Assembly (NCBI GenBank): GCA_003339415.1 | Contig: PDHQ01000009.1 | Location: 218,106-282,105 of the forward strand | DNA from: Ophiocordyceps camponoti-saundersi (nom. inval.) | Lineage: Eukaryota; Ascomycota; Sordariomycetes; Hypocreales; Ophiocordycipitaceae | Length of the DNA: 64,000 nucleotides | Direction: 5' to 3' | Shown: positions 22,332-34,086 of the stretch, piece after piece | Numbering within the stretch: the first letter of the stretch is position 1 | Layout: each line of letters opens with the position of its first letter | Notes under the pieces: generated by a model | Told to the model about the DNA's origin: nothing | The model's input: only the letters and a program-made list of their open reading frames with translations | The model's database searches: none | Position numbers and translations under genes: made by a program

Positions 22332-22364
22332 TGATGGATGGATGGATGGATGGATGGATGGATG
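22332..22364. repeat. GATG microsatellite
   Basis: About eight GATG units, near-perfect. Confidence 0.9.
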
Positions 22365-22528
22365 ATACGGACGGATGCGAGCATGTCTTTCCCCCGCCCC
22401 AGCAGCAGCCGCCACCAATTATGCACGGCAGAGGTACGGATAGGTAGGTACTCAATGGGTACTCTGCATAGCCAAGACGATGCCGTCTTCCGTCACACGT
22501 CAAAGCGAACCCACAGCTGAGCGTGACA

Positions 22529-22571
<43 letters not shown>
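22529..22571. repeat. GTC trinucleotide microsatellite
   Basis: About fourteen perfect GTC units. On the minus strand it would encode poly-Thr, but no gene supports that reading. Confidence 0.9.
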
Positions 22572-22575
<4 letters not shown>

Positions 22576-22950
22576 TGTCGTCCAAAGATTGGACAGCATC
22601 ACAAGCTTACAGTTGCTTTTTTCCCATGGCTTCTCCCCCCTTCTAAATCTGTAGCTCGCTGTGGCTGGTGAGTCCCCGCACTTTCACATTGCAAATGTGG
22701 CTGAGTCCGTCCATCTGTCATCCCCATCTCCTATCCGGGCCATCCCCACCCCCCCTGTCCCATATCTCACGTGACCCCGGATCTCCCCGGCCCTCCGAAC
22801 TTCAGCCAGCGAGCGATCTCTCTCAAACCCTCACGTCATCAACCTCGACTCACCCTCAGCCTCTCCATCTCCATCTCCCCTCGACGAAGCCAACAACCCT
22901 CGTTCCCCCCTTCTTCTTCCTCTCCATCCCGGAAAAACGACACAGCGAAA

Positions 22951-23629
22951 ATGTCGAACCGTCAACTCAACCGCGACATGCAAGTCGAGTTCCAAGCCCG
23001 CTTCCAGGCCAAACAAGCCCGTCGCGAGGCCACCAAAGCAGCCAAGCAAGACCCCATCCTCCGGAAGCAGATACAAGACCTCCTCAAGAAAGGAGAGACG
23101 CAAAAGGCCTATCAAAAGGCCAAGATGCTCCTCTCAAAGCAGGCCCTCGCCCAGCAGATGGACCAGATGGCCGACATGGCCGAACTCTCGGCCGCACAGA
23201 TCCAGGCCAACAACACCATGAATCGCATGACGCACATGATGGGGCAGTCGTCCCGGACCATGAACGCCGCCCAGCGGAACACGAACCCCGAAAAGGTACG
23301 CCATCCCCTTGATTTATCCGCCATCTCTGACCCCGTCACTGACGATCCCTTTCTAGACCCTCGTCACCCTCGAACAATTCAAACAGCAAAACGAAGACTA
23401 CGCAATGTCCAACGGCATCTATCAAGACGCCATAACCCAATCAACCTCCGTCTCAGTAGGCGAAGACGCCGTCCACGAACTCCTCGGCAAGCTCGCCGAC
23501 GACGCCGGCATCGAGCTAAGCCAGGAACTCAACAAGGCCACCCCCTCCGCCGCCGAACCCCAGACCAACGAGCCATCGGCCGAAGACGAGGACAAGCTGC
23601 AGCAGAGGCTACGCGCCCTGAGGGCTTGA
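22951..23629 (+). CDS. did2: Did2/CHMP1 (Vps46) ESCRT-III-associated protein
   Basis: Small coiled-coil ESCRT-III-family protein that helps recruit and regulate the Vps4 ATPase during endosomal sorting. Two exons, 22951-23295 and 23357-23629 (intron GTACGC..CTAG), give 205 residues. The N-terminal half is basic and helical (FQAKQARREATKAAKQD, QKAYQKAKMLLSKQ); the C-terminal half is acidic (GEDAVHELLGKLADDAGIEL). It ends with a clear MIT-interacting motif type 1, DKLQQRLRALRA (about residues 194-205). The start at 22951 is the first Met that gives the usual short N-terminus; an upstream in-frame Met would add a long Ser/Pro-rich leader not seen in the family. The first 25 residues diverge from animal CHMP1. 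Convergent with SKI2. Confidence 0.9.
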
Positions 23630-23955
23630 AACTTCGCATCATCGAGTCACACGGCCGAATTCAACGGTTAGACAACGACGCTTCATGGGATGACCTACTG
23701 GGTTATGGGGAATACTGGGTTATTGGCGTTGGCGTTGGGGAAGGGGGTGTTGCGGGGAATCATCACTTGTTCGCAATGACTGGAAGAGCATCATGAAACC
23801 TAGAGTAAGGAGGGTCGTCTTCCGTCGCCGCTTTCATCGCACCCTTGGACCGTCTTTTGTTCGACGTCTCTTTTAATCATCATCTATAAGACTCGATCAA
23901 TATGCATGCCAATATCTAAATTTATATACACTCCGTAGCCAGCCCCCAATACACC
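23630..23955. other. Convergent spacer did2 / SKI2
   Basis: 3' ends of did2 and SKI2. AT-rich towards 23880-23940; no gene is recognised. Confidence 0.5.
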
Positions 23956-26900
23956 TCACATGTAAAGACTTGCCACGGCCGTGATATCGCGCTTGATCAT
24001 GTCCTGAGCCTGCTGCATCTTCTGATACAGCTCCGGGTCGCCAACAATGCGCGCCGCGTTCTTGACCTCGCGGCAGGTCTCATCCAGCCTCGTCATAGTC
24101 CTCACAATCGTCCCCTCGAGCACGTCCGTCAGCGCCGTAATGTTCTTGAAGCTCATGCCCCGAGCCCACTCATACACTACCTCCATCAGTCCAAAGCGCG
24201 GCCTCGACACGAAGTCGTTGGAGTCGTCCGAAGACTGGATGACCTGAAGACGCGTCTGCACGTCGTTGACCTTTTCCGATATCGCGACGATCGTGTCCCT
24301 TCCGCGCGCGAGGTTGCTCGTGAGTGCAGGCTCGACCTGCGTCTTCTCCTGGAAGACAAACGACGAAAGCAGCGCCGCGATCTCGGCCGGCTCAAAGTCC
24401 GCCAGCACGTTGTCGAGGATGAGCTCCGTCAATACCAGCTCGTCGCCCGAGTGTACCTCGCACGCCACCTTGCCCTTGAGCTGGATCCGCGTCGCCTCGT
24501 CCACAAATCCGAGCTCCTTCAGAACCTGAACCCTCTGCTCGTAATCTGGCAGCAGCTGCAAGTTCTGGTCCGACAACGATTGCTTCAGCTGCGATATGTG
24601 CTCCTTGATGAGCCATTCGTCGTGGCACATGGCAAACTGAGATCCCCCCCCCAACAAATGTCAGCAACGGAGCCACGCGGTTGTTGTGAAAGGGGGCCTG
24701 GATGCTTGGGAAGACTTACATGCTTTAGAAAGTTCGGACACTTCGTCGCCGGCGACGTAGACATTGTTTTCATCAGCTGCGCCCTCTTCTCCGCAATCTC
24801 CTGTAGCTGTAAGCTCTTGATTCTGCCCAGATCCAGCTCGTTCCACCGGTCGTCCGACGCCACGTCCCACGAGGCGCAAAACTCCTTGACCCGCTCCATC
24901 GCCAGCTGTCCGGACACGCCGCGCCGCATAACTTCGGGTATCGTGCCCTTGAGAACCCATCGCGTCAGACTTTCAACGTCGCTGAGCGGTACGTGAAGTG
25001 TCCTCATCTGGATCATTCCCGACTCTGTCCGTCGCTTTCCCTGCGGCAGCTTGTGAAGATACTTGCGAAAGGCGGGAATGAAGGGCAACAGGTCAGTGGC
25101 ATCGCGCTGGTCGCGGAGCGGCTTGACGGCGCAGATCTGCAGGATCGGTTCATCCAGCGAGCCCCTGGGACTCATGCCCTCGGCGACGAGCACTCCGACC
25201 GTGCGGATCCCCTCCCAGCTAAAGACCACGATCCGCTGGGGGAAGAACATCTTGCGCCCGATGACGATGCGGAGAAGGCCCTTGTAGAGTTCGAGAGTCA
25301 ACTGCTTGTAGTCCTGGGCCGCCTGGTGACACTCGTCCACGGCTCCGTCGCACAGCTTGCACGCATCCCGCTTGACCTTGGCCAGGTCCGCCTGCGCCAG
25401 CTTGACGCCCTTTTCGTGCTCCGGCAGAAGCTGCTGGGTGGCGTGTTCCGAGAAGCTACGCTTAATCATCTCCTCGATCTTGAGCGCCTCCACCCTCAGC
25501 AGGTTGAGTATCATGTTGTACGTCAGCCGGAATTGCGAGCGCAGCTTGGACGGCGAGCCGAGTATCATGTTGCGCAGCTCCGCCACCGGCGGTACGTCGT
25601 CGGAGCCGCCGGGGGGCACGATGATGACGGAACCGACCGTGTCAAGGCCGCGACGCCCGGCCCGGCCCGCCATCTGCGTATACTCGCCAGGCAGGAGGTT
25701 GCGAAACGAATGGCCGTCATGCTTCCGGTACCCCGAAAAGACCACCGTCCGCGTCGGCAGATTGAGACCCATGGCAAACGTCTCGGTGGCGAAGAGGACC
25801 TTCACCAGAGTCTGCGCGAATAGGATCTCCACCAGCTCCTTGACGATGGGTAGGAGGCCGCCGTGGTGGACGGCGATGCCGCGGCTCAGCAGTTCCCTCA
25901 GACGGACAATCTGTGGCAGGACTCTGTCCTCCGGCTTCAGCCGCGCAACCGACCTCTCGATAATCATATGAACATGACTCTTTTCCGACGCCGTGCAAAA
26001 GTCTTGGTTGCTTAGCGCGTCTGCGTTCTCCTCGCATCGCTTCTTGGAGAAAACGAAGATGCAAGCCGGCAGCAGGCTCTGCCGGCGGAGGAACTGAACC
26101 AGGTGAACCCATAGATTCTTGTCCTGAGCCACCGACGACATGCCCCCCGGACGTCCGCCTCTGCCCATATGACCGGGGGTGTGGCTGGCACGAGGAGGAC
26201 CACCGCCGCCGCCGCCGCGCCCCCTTTGCTGATATCCGCCGCCCGCACCTCCACGTTGTTGAACGCCTTGGCCCCGGCCCCGGCCTGGGCCTGCAGCACC
26301 GCGCGGGCCTCCTCGAGCGCTGCCGCCGCCTCGACCGTTGCCCCCCCGCACCGCCATGGACGTCTCTGCCGGCCGCTGCTTATCTTGTTTGGGTCGAGTG
26401 GCGCTGTGCGCATCCTTCCAGCCGCTCTCGACAAACTTCTTGTCGGCATCGACGATCCTGTGAACATTCTTACCGGCCCATAAGAAGTGCTCCAGGGGAA
26501 CTGGCCTCTTAGACGTCGATATGACATAGATATCCTTTTGCTTGGTTCGGCCGACCCACGAAGCAAACTCGTAGGTATTGGGAACCGTCGCCGACAGGAG
26601 GATGAGAGAGACGTGCTCCGGTAGCATGATGATGACCTCTTCCCACACGACGCCACGTTCAAAGTCGTTGACGTAGTGAACCTCGTCAAATATGACGAAT
26701 TCGACGTCCCGGATCAAGTCTGCTCCCCGATAGAGCATGCTCCGCAGGATTTCTGTCGTCATGATAAGGCAGCTAGCCTCGGGGTTAATCTGGACGTCGC
26801 CCGTCAGGATGCCAACATCGCTAAAGTCGTTGCGGAAGTCGCGGAACTTTTGGTTGCTCAGGGCCTTGATCGGCGACGTATAGATGGCCTTGGTCATATG

Positions 26901-27971
26901 TCTAGCCGCCAAAGCAATGGCATATTCAGCAACGACCGTCTTCCCTGCCGAGGTGTGAGCCGCTACGAAGACCGAGTCCCCGTTCTCGAGGTGATAGACG
27001 GCTTCTTTCTGGAACGTATCTAGCTCAAAAGGCCACTCCCTCGCCATGTCGGGCACCAGCTCCCTGAAATTTGGCATGCCGTGCCTGATGTCGACCATGT
27101 GCGCCCATTCGCGGCCGGCCTTTCTGACGCTGGACCCCGCGAGCACCCCACGGGGTTCGAGAGAAGGGAACTCGACTGGCAATATGTCGTCGATTTCGTC
27201 CCCATCCTCTTCAGCGTCGTCATCCGGTGACAACTTATTAGGAACAGCGTCGTCATCGTCGTCGGCATCACGTTGCGTCTCGTAGTCGACCTCGGGATCT
27301 TCCGCCAACACCTGCTCGATGGCCTTTGCATCTTCGTTTTCGTCTTTATTGTTGCTGCTAAAATCAATGCCACGACTCATTCCAGGGGCGACCTCGAGTA
27401 ACCCCCCCTGAGATCCCAGCTGAATGACCCTCTCGAGTTTGTTTTCACGAGGCCCGCCGTTGCTGTTGGTCACCACACCAGCATGAACCTGGTCCTCGAG
27501 AGCTGAAGTGGCCTCAATACCCTGAAGCCCGCCAGGAGCAAAGGGAAAGAAGCCAGCAGCGCCACGGACAAAGTCTGCGCGGCCAGCGGGTTTTCGCATC
27601 AGGCTGGTCGAGTTCTTGGCCGTGGCGCTGTTCATCGGCACAGTCACGTTCTCGTAGCCCGTCACCCTGCCCTCAAGCCCTCGGCGAAGGAAGCGAGTGA
27701 CGGTTCGGGTCTGTGGCGGTGCGATGCTGAATAGCGAAGGATAGTCGGCCTCGAAATCCCATCGCTGCTGTAGACGATCGAGCCACTCGGTCGAGAAGGC
27801 GGCCGAGGGGGAGAGAAATTGAGCCTCCAGCCGGCGCTTCACCTCAGCCATATCTCGAGGCCGGCGACGGACCCTGGGTGCACTAGGCTCCTGCAAAAGG
27901 AGGAGGGCATCGACGGCAGCCATTGTGCGAGCTGCTGATGGCCTGTTTGCGAGCTGCCTGCGTTCGAACAA
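23956..27971 (-). CDS. ski2: SKI2 DExH-box RNA helicase (Ski complex)
   Basis: Helicase of the cytoplasmic Ski complex, which feeds mRNA 3'-to-5' into the RNA exosome. Exons 27971-24720 and 24636-23956 (intron GTAAGT..TCAG, joining NFLKH to FAMCHDEW) give up to 1310 residues. Order of parts: N-terminal Ski2 segment (SPSAAFSTEWLDRLQQRWDF), acidic linker (about 230-290), helicase motif I AHTSAGKT (near 335), DEVH box (near 429), SAT motif LLSATVPN, an RGG/Gly-rich insertion (about 540-610), motif VI QMAGRAGRRG (near 765), arch region and C-terminal DSHCT domain. Alternative start: Met at 27923 (MAAVDALLLLQ), which looks more like other fungal Ski2 N-termini; the upstream 16 residues are uncertain. 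Confidence 0.93.
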
Positions 27972-28263
27972 ACAGTAAGAAGGAAGAGGCTTGTCGTCGA
28001 GGCAGGGTTGTCAGTGCACTGTGTCCGGTCAAAGAGCTACCTCCACCCCCACTATAGTTGCGTGTGGGCATGGGTTCACAGTAATCAGCCCCATCTTTAA
28101 ACACAGTCGTTTCCGACAAAGACTTATACAGCTACGAATACAGTGACCCTGTCCCTCTGCCCCAGTCTATCTATAGAGATCAATAGTATCTTGAGAGTCG
28201 TTGCCCCTACTAACCCGTAAGAGCTAATCGTCGAAGCTCATCCAACCATCAATCCGCCCTTCC

Positions 28264-29464
28264 TCACAAGCGTAGCAGCTTCGCGGCGTAGTCCTCGATG
28301 ATCTGCTCAGTCGGGAAGCTCATCTCTTCCAGCTTTTGCGCGTAAGGCGTTGGCACATCGGCGCCGGTGATGCGCTGCGCCGGGGCGTCGAGGTAGTCGA
28401 ACGCGTACTCCATGGTCAGAGCCAGAATCTCGGCGCCGACGCCAAAGGCAGGGAAGCCCGATTCGACCGAAAGCAGGCGATGTGTCTTCTTAACAGAGTT
28501 GACGACGGACTCGACGTCGAGAGGCTTAACCGACCGAAGGTTCAGTACCTCGACCTCTACGCCGTACTTCTTCTTGAGGTTCTCGGCCGCAATCAGGGAC
28601 TGGCCGACGCAGCGGGACAGGGACACAATGGTCAAATCCTTGCCAGCGCGCTCGACCTTGGCCTTGCCGAAGGGAAGAACGAAGTCGTCCTTTTGCGCGG
28701 CCGCTGACATTGGGAAGGACTGGCCGTAGAGCAGCTCGTTCTCGAGAACGACGACGGGGTTGGGGTCGCGGATGGCGGCCTTGAGCAGACCCTTGGCATC
28801 TTCGGCGCTCCAGGGAGACACCACTTTGAGGCCGGGCACGCTGCCGTACCAGGCCGAGTAGTCTTGCGAGTGCTGAGCGGCGACGCCGGCAGCGAAGCCG
28901 TTGGGTCCGCGGAAGGTGATGTTACAGGGCTGAATCCCACCGGACATGTAGAGCGTCTTGCCGGCCGAGTTGACGATTTGATCGATAGCTTGCATGGCAA
29001 AGTTGAAGGTCATGAACTCACACTAACCGCGAGCATATCTGTCAGAAAGCGGAAAGGCCGATTACAAGTTAAAGCATCAGGCCAGAACTCACCACGGGGT
29101 GCAGACCGCTCAGGGCGGCGCCAACAGCCAGGCCACAGAAGCCGCTCTCGGTAATGGGAGTATCGATCACGCGCTTCTCGCCGAAGCGATCCAGCAAACC
29201 CTTGGTGACCTTGTAGGCGCCATTATACTGAGCAACCTCTTCACCGAGGATGAAGACCTTGGGGTTCGACTCGAGCTCCTCGGCGAGCGCCTCATTAAGC
29301 GCGTCTCGAACGGTGACCTCCTTGACGCCATCAGCGGCAGCGTACCGCCTGTGCTGCTGAGATCCGAAAAAGACGGGGGGCACTGCGGCGACACGCGGCG
29401 ACACGGACGGGGCCTTGACGGCGCGGGCCGCCCAGCGACCTGCCGGACGGAGGAATCTGGACAT
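28264..29464 (-). CDS. pdb1: Pyruvate dehydrogenase E1 component subunit beta, mitochondrial
   Basis: Beta subunit of the thiamine-pyrophosphate-dependent E1 of the pyruvate dehydrogenase complex; mitochondrial matrix. Exons 29464-29093 and 29022-28264 (intron GTGAGT..TTAG) join LSGLHPV to [20 protein letters not shown] and give 376 residues. The N-terminus is Arg/Ala-rich without acids ([18 protein letters not shown]), a mitochondrial presequence. Diagnostic blocks: [50 protein letters not shown], the TPP/interface segments and the C-terminal transketolase domain ([16 protein letters not shown]). The [13 protein letters not shown] stretch is nearly invariant in eukaryotic E1 beta. Length is normal for the family. 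Confidence 0.95.
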
Positions 29465-30208
29465 GACGGAGAGACGCGGCGCGACGACGGGTTCGAGCTT
29501 CTCCGGGGCAATGACGTCGTAGGAGGGAGATTCGGAATGATGTGAAAGAGGCAGGGTTTTGAGTAGACAATGCAGTTCTGTCTCTCTCTGCTGGGGAGAT
29601 TTTTTTCTGCCCCTCCGATAGACGCCTTCTCACCGTGAAGCTCCCCCAAAAGCCCACTATCAGGACCCGCTGGACCCGCTGAAGCTCTAGGGCTCCCCCG
29701 TCGTATTGCGGCGGTTCGACGACCGATAGCCTGGGCTGACTCAGCGCCCTTGTTGGGGGATGCGATGATCTCGTTCGTCTCATCTCATTTCACTGCAACG
29801 CTCGATTCTTACCGATGAAACGTGCCGCTAAATACCACAGCAACTCTTTACATACCGGCCGCAGGGTATTCTCCAGATAATCAATTTAGGAACTCAGGTT
29901 TCCCCGTCAAAGTCATTACGCTGGAGGATCAGCTGCTGAGCCCATCTCTCGGCGCCCAGCCTTCTCCGGCCGGAGGCGTCAGCAGGATAGGTTGCTTCCC
30001 CTCGTGGCCGGAACAAGAGCATATGTGTGTGTAGAGGTCGACATTAGACATACATACATACGTATTAGCCATCTTCAGGCGACATGTACTGACGAGGGAT
30101 ATGTCGCATCAATGATTACATTCATTACACAAGCCAAGACTATAGTGCAACTGTTGATACCCAGTCACAGTACGCAACTCCGCCTCCAGCCATCCATCAT
30201 CATCGGCC
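29465..30208. other. Spacer between PDB1 start and GH55 stop
   Basis: Promoter and leader of PDB1 and 3' end of the glucanase gene. No gene is recognised. Confidence 0.5.
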
Positions 30209-32539
30209 TTACAACGTCCTAAACACCGCCACGGTACTGCAGTAGGTGTTGATGTTATCCGCATCCAGGACCGCCGGCTGGCCGTCCAGCACAATCATGT
30301 TGCGACTGGCTCTGGTGCTGACGCCATAGAAGTTGACGCTCGATCCGCTCACCGAGATCATGCTATCCTGACACCACCTTTGGTCTTGACACGCCTTATC
30401 GTAGTCGTCAAAGAAGTTGTAGAGACCAGTGCCGTAAACCAAGACGTCTTTCGACTTATCAACCCGGAGGCCCCAGGAGCGAGCGCACTTTGGCTGATTG
30501 GCGCTGCACTCGCCAAAGTCCGGGTCAGAGTAGTCGGCATGGGGCTTGAAAGGCAGAGGGGCGATAGGGTTGCCCTGATAATACGGCGTTTCGGTCTGAA
30601 TAAGACCCAGGTAGACGTTCTCAGCCCCGTTGAGTAGATAGTTGTACAGGACGTTGTGCTCCGAGGAGGTGCCCCAGAACCAGGAGCCGGCGGTACTTTC
30701 GATCAAGAGCCCACGTCCGGTATAGACGGTGATTTGAACGGCTTCTGGTTCGTTCTTCGGATTGGGCGCGTCCAAGTCGTGGTCTGACGTCCACATCCAC
30801 GAGTTCTCGACGTAGACGCTGGCCGATTTCGTAACATGCATGAGCTGGAAGGCCGTGAGACAGTTCTCCTTGATCTCTTTACTTCCGGGATTTCGTTTGC
30901 ATTGCTCCAGCTGCAAGTCGCTACCTTGGGCTCCTCCGAGGCGGAAGTGGACGTCAAAGAGGGCTGCGGCGCCTTGAGTCTTCCCGGCGACGTTAAACTC
31001 CATAAGGATGGCTCCCGGCTGAGCGCCGAACGTTTGAAAGACCAATTCCTGTATCTCGACGTTGCCGACGTCCCCTTCCTTACCGACCTTGAAGACGGGC
31101 TTCGGATTAGACTGATCTTTGAAGGCAGCATTGCCACCAGCCATGATAACAGGCCAGACCTCGCCAACGATCTTGACGTTGGGGGGGATTTGAACTGTGT
31201 CGGTGACGAGATACACGCCATGATCAAAGTAGACGACTTCATCCTGGCCTATGTTCTTGAAAACGGTTTGAATAGCCTGGGTATCGTCCGTAACGCCATC
31301 GCCCTTGGCGCCAGAGGATCTGACAGACACGAACTTGGACGCCGGCACGATGTTGTACTGTGGTCTTTTTCTAGTGAAGAGCTTGCCGGTATCATCCGTG
31401 AGGGCTTTAGGCCTGGCCGCAGCGGGGATCTTGTCTGTGACCGTCTTGCCCACGTATGAGCGTCCCTGTGCCCAGAAATCAATGGTACTCCCCGCCTTGA
31501 GTATGACGGTTTCGTTCTTCTTGACAGCAGCGGTGACGTTGACTGACATGTCCACGTTCTCCAGGACCAGGGTTCCGTTTGTAAAGGGCTGGGTGGCATC
31601 ATAAGCAGTGACGATGCCAGTATTAGTATTGGAGATTGTGCTATCAAGTAGCACGACGGATCCTACTGGGGACGGCAACTCGATGCCGACCTCGCAAGAG
31701 TCGATTGACACGCCGTGGAAGACCCATTGGAAAGTCCAGAACATGTGGATGGCAGTCTGACAGCCCTTGAAGACGAGGTTGCGCGACGTGAATTGCTGAC
31801 TACCAATGGCCATGCCATACTTGCCGCCGTTGAAGACGAGGTCAGCGAGAAAGCCCCCAGAGCCTTCCTCGATGACGAGTCCTTGTTGAACAATGCTGTC
31901 GTCTTTATAAGGTGCCATGTTGAAGACGACGTTTTGAATCGAGGTCGCCTGACCAACCGGCCAATGAATGCCGCTGATCTTTTTGCTCTCTACCTCGGTC
32001 ATGTCGATGACGAGGTTTCGGATAGAACGGAAGAAGTTGTCAATCGCCTTCCAAGCCAGAACACCACCGGGCTGGTAAGGGTCGGCGTCGATGATGAATT
32101 CATTCTTAAAACTCTTGTCTGCTTTGATCGTCGGAGGCTTGCGAGCATGGCCGACAAACTGTGTGTGGTAGGTCTGAATTATAGACTCGGAGACGCGATA
32201 TACTCCGGGTGGGAAGTAAATGATGGCCGGCCTGGTAGTCGATGAGGGACAACCCACGCCACAGCGGCCACCAAAGGTGATGGCGGCGTTGATGGCGGCC
32301 GTATCATCAGTCTGGCCGTCTCCGGTAGCATTAAAGTCGGCGACGTTGCGGAAGACGGGGTACTGGACGTCCTTGACGTACGGAGCCAAGCCCTGACGCT
32401 TGATGCTAGACATCCACCATTCGCAAGAGTCATTTTGACGACGGTGAAGAGATGCCTGCACGGGCGAGACGAGGCTCAGAGCCAGCACCGAGGCTGTAAG
32501 AAGCGTTGACAAGGCCATTGTTTTTCCAATCGGTGGCAC
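30209..32539 (-). CDS. Secreted GH55 exo-beta-1,3-glucanase
   Basis: Glycoside hydrolase family 55 enzyme releasing glucose from beta-1,3-glucan, extracellular. One exon, 776 residues from 32539, or 769 from the Met at 32518, which is followed directly by the signal peptide (MALSTLLTASVLALSLVSPV-QA) and is the likelier start. A KR-type site (LHRRQND) follows. Two parallel beta-helix (pectate-lyase-like) domains are evident: the first begins VFRNVADFNATGDGQTDDTAAINAAI (about 60-85), the second FVSVRSSGAKGDGVTDDTQAIQ (about 415-435); each has the GDGxTDDT start typical of GH55. Between them is a linker with KALTDDTGKLF. The C-terminus has paired Cys (ECSANQPKCA, CQDQRWC). It may act on fungal or plant-associated glucan; the role is inferred. 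Confidence 0.93.
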   Translation of the reverse strand: MPPIGKTMALSTLLTASVLALSLVSPVQASLHRRQNDSCEWWMSSIKRQGLAPYVKDVQYPVFRNVADFNATGDGQTDDTAAINAAITFGGRCGVGCPSSTTRPAIIYFPPGVYRVSESIIQTYHTQFVGHARKPPTIKADKSFKNEFIIDADPYQPGGVLAWKAIDNFFRSIRNLVIDMTEVESKKISGIHWPVGQATSIQNVVFNMAPYKDDSIVQQGLVIEEGSGGFLADLVFNGGKYGMAIGSQQFTSRNLVFKGCQTAIHMFWTFQWVFHGVSIDSCEVGIELPSPVGSVVLLDSTISNTNTGIVTAYDATQPFTNGTLVLENVDMSVNVTAAVKKNETVILKAGSTIDFWAQGRSYVGKTVTDKIPAAARPKALTDDTGKLFTRKRPQYNIVPASKFVSVRSSGAKGDGVTDDTQAIQTVFKNIGQDEVVYFDHGVYLVTDTVQIPPNVKIVGEVWPVIMAGGNAAFKDQSNPKPVFKVGKEGDVGNVEIQELVFQTFGAQPGAILMEFNVAGKTQGAAALFDVHFRLGGAQGSDLQLEQCKRNPGSKEIKENCLTAFQLMHVTKSASVYVENSWMWTSDHDLDAPNPKNEPEAVQITVYTGRGLLIESTAGSWFWGTSSEHNVLYNYLLNGAENVYLGLIQTETPYYQGNPIAPLPFKPHADYSDPDFGECSANQPKCARSWGLRVDKSKDVLVYGTGLYNFFDDYDKACQDQRWCQDSMISVSGSSVNFYGVSTRASRNMIVLDGQPAVLDADNINTYCSTVAVFRTL

Positions 32540-33449
32540 GGTTGAAAGACCAGAAGGAGAACGAGTTTATTGTATTTCCGTTAATTATACGGTGAGCACG
32601 GGGTTCTCCAGCAGAATATACTTCTCGGGAGTTTATTCCGCGATAGGGAATGTGTACTGTAAGTATTGATTGTGCCCACAAACAGATATACAAACATGCG
32701 TGAAAATAGAGCCGTTACGCGTCTGAGGAGCCTGAGATATGTAAATATAACCGAGGTTTATCTACCGGCATCATCCCTCATCGGACATCACGCGCCAGCC
32801 TCTTTCTCTTGGCTCTTCATATGTACGAGGAGGATTTCATACGAGAACCTGGAGAAATGCGGATCCGCTTTAGATTGGCTTTATGCGGTCATTGTCGGAC
32901 GCGCCACGGTTCTCTTTGGCGTCGGAGAAGGGAGAGGCTGGAAGACATTGCTGATATCAGGAGAGATCAGAAGAAGTTGTACGGATAGGGCCGGCATGAT
33001 CTTTCATCAAAGTAATGGTTGTAGGCATTGATGAGAGCAAAGGCATATATACATACATACGGACGTGAACAGATTCCCAATGCATCTAGTAAACCTAGTC
33101 AGAAGACTTAAGCATCAAAGGATCAATTCTTAAGGAATTATAAACTCAATATCGAGTGCGGAGTACTTGTAAGTTGTAGGAGTGTAAAGAGTAAAATTTT
33201 TGCCGTCCCTATCGATGAGTTTGGGATGGCAGGTGTGTATGAAGAAGCCGGGTTCATAAACAGGGGATAGGGCTGCCTTGGGCCTGCCCATCAAGTAATG
33301 CGTCGATAATCGGCATTCCAAGACAATAGCTTCAAGGACCAGATCTATAACCTTCTTACCTGGCACGAAAGTGAATGTTCGAAGTACAAAGACAAGGAAT
33401 AGACCGTATCAGGAGCCGAATCGTAACTTCAGCTTTGTCTCCTCTACGG
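32540..33449. other. Spacer upstream of GH55 gene, up to the LTR-like element
   Basis: Promoter of the glucanase gene, then AT-richer sequence. No gene is recognised. The last five bases (TACGG, 33445-33449) are the left target-site duplication of the element that follows. Confidence 0.5.
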
Positions 33450-33614
33450 TGGTGGCGGCCTGTGGAGGCAGGCGCCGAGGAGGCTGATTGGGGGTTTAAA
33501 TTGGCACGTACCGGCCGGGTCAGACTTATCGTGGACATCATCTCTTACTCCCCCTTTTTGGGGCCTACTAAATTAACTCTCTTTAGCCGATATAGCCGTC
33601 TATCCTGTTTATCT
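33450..33614. repeat. Left 165-bp terminal direct repeat
   Basis: Begins TGGTGGCGGCCTGTGG and ends CCTGTTTATCT. It matches 34087-34251 without indels, 161 of 165 identical by my reading. Confidence 0.9.
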
Positions 33615-34086
33615 AGTAACCGAGATAGGGGGGCTATAGCCCCGTAGTGCCGACCTCGATAATGTCTATTTTTCACGATACCTACCTGCCGCCTGCTGCC
33701 GCTGCTGTTAACGATAGCGATGATGACGATACCTCTCTGCCGCTGCTGCTGGCGCTGCTACTATTACTGCTACCGACGATAATCACCTTCTGCCGCCGCC
33801 GCCGCTGCCGGTGCTGCCGTTACTGCTTTTGAGAGAGAAGAATACCGCCCTACGCCGCCGATGCCTCTGTTTTTTTCTGTCTTTTAGGTCGTCGTGCCCG
33901 GGCCGGAGTGCCCTTTGTCTTCTGTCTTGTCTGGCCTGTGTGCCTTATTTCCGGCCGTCGTTGCCGTCTGTGTGTTTGGGCCGGAGTGCCCCTATGTTTT
34001 TTTCTGCTTTTTCGAGGATCGCGAGACCGATAGGCCGGCCTCTTCTTCTTCTTCTTCTTCTGCTGCTGAAAATTAGGTGAAAAACT

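Larger units (their letters stand above)
21540..22950. other. Divergent spacer between rhodopsin-domain gene and did2
   Basis: Carries both promoters. It contains a GATG tract (22332-22364), a long GTC tract (22529-22571) and an E-box TCACGTGA near 22767-22774, about 180 bp before the did2 start. The last 200 bp are CT-rich. No gene is supported. Confidence 0.55.

Noticed and set aside
22480..22671. Poly-Arg frame across the GTC tract
   Set aside because: Purely a translation of the trinucleotide repeat.
33647..34080. Small frames (60-90 codons) in the LTR-like element
   Set aside because: Encoded by CTG/CCG low-complexity DNA; no Gag, Pol or other domain.
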